From Desulfomonile tiedjei (lineage in GTDB: Bacteria; Desulfobacterota; Desulfomonilia; Desulfomonilales; Desulfomonilaceae): a DNA stretch of 64,000 bases. Positions 63,465 to 64,000 of the stretch are shown here, piece by piece. The translations under genes and the position numbers were made by a program. A model generated the notes under the pieces. It worked only from the letters and a program-made list of their open reading frames with translations, made no database searches and was not told where the DNA came from. The stretch lies in the NCBI GenBank assembly GCA_016212925.1, contig JACRDF010000020.1, positions 1-64,000 of the forward strand, read 5' to 3'. How positions within the stretch are numbered: position 1 is the first letter of the stretch; each line of letters starts with the position of its first letter.

Positions 63465-64000
63465 ATGTCGGATTTTAAGAAAGTGCTCGTTACCGGAGGC
63501 GCAGGATATGTGGGAGCTGCCCTCGTGCCGAAGCTCATTCACGCAGGTTACGAAGTCAAAGTGATCGACCTTTACCTTTACGGGGACGATGTCCTCCGGT
63601 CCGTTCAGGGGAATCCCGCTTTAAAAGAGGTCAAGGGAGACATACGAGACAAAGAGTTGCTTGAGCGCGAAATCCCCGGAACCGATGTCGTGATACACCT
63701 GGCGTGTATCTCCAATGATCCCAGCTATGAACTTGACCCGGCACTGGGCAAGTCCATCAATTATGATGCATTTATCCCTCTGGTTGAACTCTCCAAGAAA
63801 CACAAGGTCAAGAGATTCGTGTACGCTTCGAGTTCCAGTGTTTACGGCGTAAAGTCAGAGCCTGAAGTCACAGAGGACCTCGCGCTTGAACCGCTGACCG
63901 ATTATTCCAAGTACAAGGCCGCATGCGAGGAAGTCCTCCTTGGAGAAGCGACCGACGATTTCATCGTAACTGTAATCCGGCCGTCGACGGTTTGCGGGTA
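63465..64000 (+). CDS. NAD-dependent sugar epimerase/dehydratase (SDR), partial
   Basis: The gene runs off the right edge; 178 codons are visible. MSDFKKVLVTGGAGYVG holds the GxxGxxG NAD loop, followed by VIDLYLYGDD, GDIRD, VVIHLACISNDPS, the catalytic Ser in SSSSVYG and the YxxxK motif in DYSKYKAA. It belongs to the extended SDR family acting on NDP-sugars. CGAGGAGCTG precedes ATG 63465. It continues the surface-glycan cluster. Confidence 0.9.
   Translation, partial: MSDFKKVLVTGGAGYVGAALVPKLIHAGYEVKVIDLYLYGDDVLRSVQGNPALKEVKGDIRDKELLEREIPGTDVVIHLACISNDPSYELDPALGKSINYDAFIPLVELSKKHKVKRFVYASSSSVYGVKSEPEVTEDLALEPLTDYSKYKAACEEVLLGEATDDFIVTVIRPSTVCG

Overview
The window looks like chromosomal DNA of a Gram-negative anaerobe of the Desulfobacterota (former Deltaproteobacteria), possibly Desulfomonile- or Syntrophobacter-like. 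This rests on gene content and style: a periplasmic CbiK-type cobaltochelatase behind a cobalamin riboswitch, a cbiM/L/Q/O cobalt transporter, HPr and enzyme I without sugar permeases, several ferritin/rubrerythrin-like proteins, a LipS-like radical SAM gene beside a lipoate ligase, frequent GTG/TTG starts and strong GGAGG-type ribosome binding sites. The assignment is an inference; no rRNA is present.

Layout. 0.3-3.6 kb: four proteins of unknown function between dispersed repeats. 3.7-6.9 kb (minus): ptsH, ptsI, smpB and then the tmRNA gene ssrA, whose encoded tag reads ADNHEYALAA. 7.7-15.6 kb: a small lipoprotein, then a cobalt module (DUF4198-like periplasmic protein, cbiM, a cbiL-like protein, cbiQ, cbiO), a cobalamin riboswitch with its own terminator, the exported chelatase CbiK, a large beta-barrel protein and a small acidic secreted protein. 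16-23 kb: a CBS-ACT protein, a histidine kinase/NtrC-type regulator pair, a thioredoxin-fold protein, a universal stress protein with a ferritin-like partner, and a Skp-like chaperone. 23-30 kb: dihydrolipoamide dehydrogenase, a V4R-like protein, then an overlapping trio (LplA-accessory-DUF116 fusion, geranylgeranyl-reductase-like flavoprotein, radical SAM enzyme) that looks like a non-canonical lipoate assembly island, followed by a LysR regulator. 30-41 kb: PstS-like protein, HD protein, PilZ-like protein, an orphan RND pump, two ferritin-like proteins, ilvD, a MNT/HEPN pair, tadA and tRNA-Ser(CGA).

41-56.3 kb (mostly minus) is the most unusual part. A 2371-residue surface or secreted protein starts with an LEPR-XLL-like motif instead of a Sec signal, then has a DUF4347 domain, ELWxxDGT-type repeats, cadherin-like repeats and a nearly duplicated C-terminal module. 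Upstream, separated by a DUF3467-like gene and about 1.4 kb without a gene, lies a four-gene operon: a HlyD-type adaptor, a TolC-type lipoprotein, a fusion of PqqD-like, M50 metalloprotease and HlyD-like parts, and a GAF-TM-HlyD protein. It has an outer-membrane channel and three adaptor modules but no ABC or RND energy component. I propose it as a candidate export or processing machine for the giant protein.

57.5-64 kb: cell-surface glycan genes (methyltransferase, TIGR04372-like glycosyltransferase, a cytidylyltransferase-PfkB fusion in reversed HldE order, a deoxyhypusine-synthase-like protein, and an NAD-dependent epimerase cut by the window end). Intergenic regions carry several palindromic elements, including a perfect 25-bp inverted repeat at 58747-58817 with relatives elsewhere.
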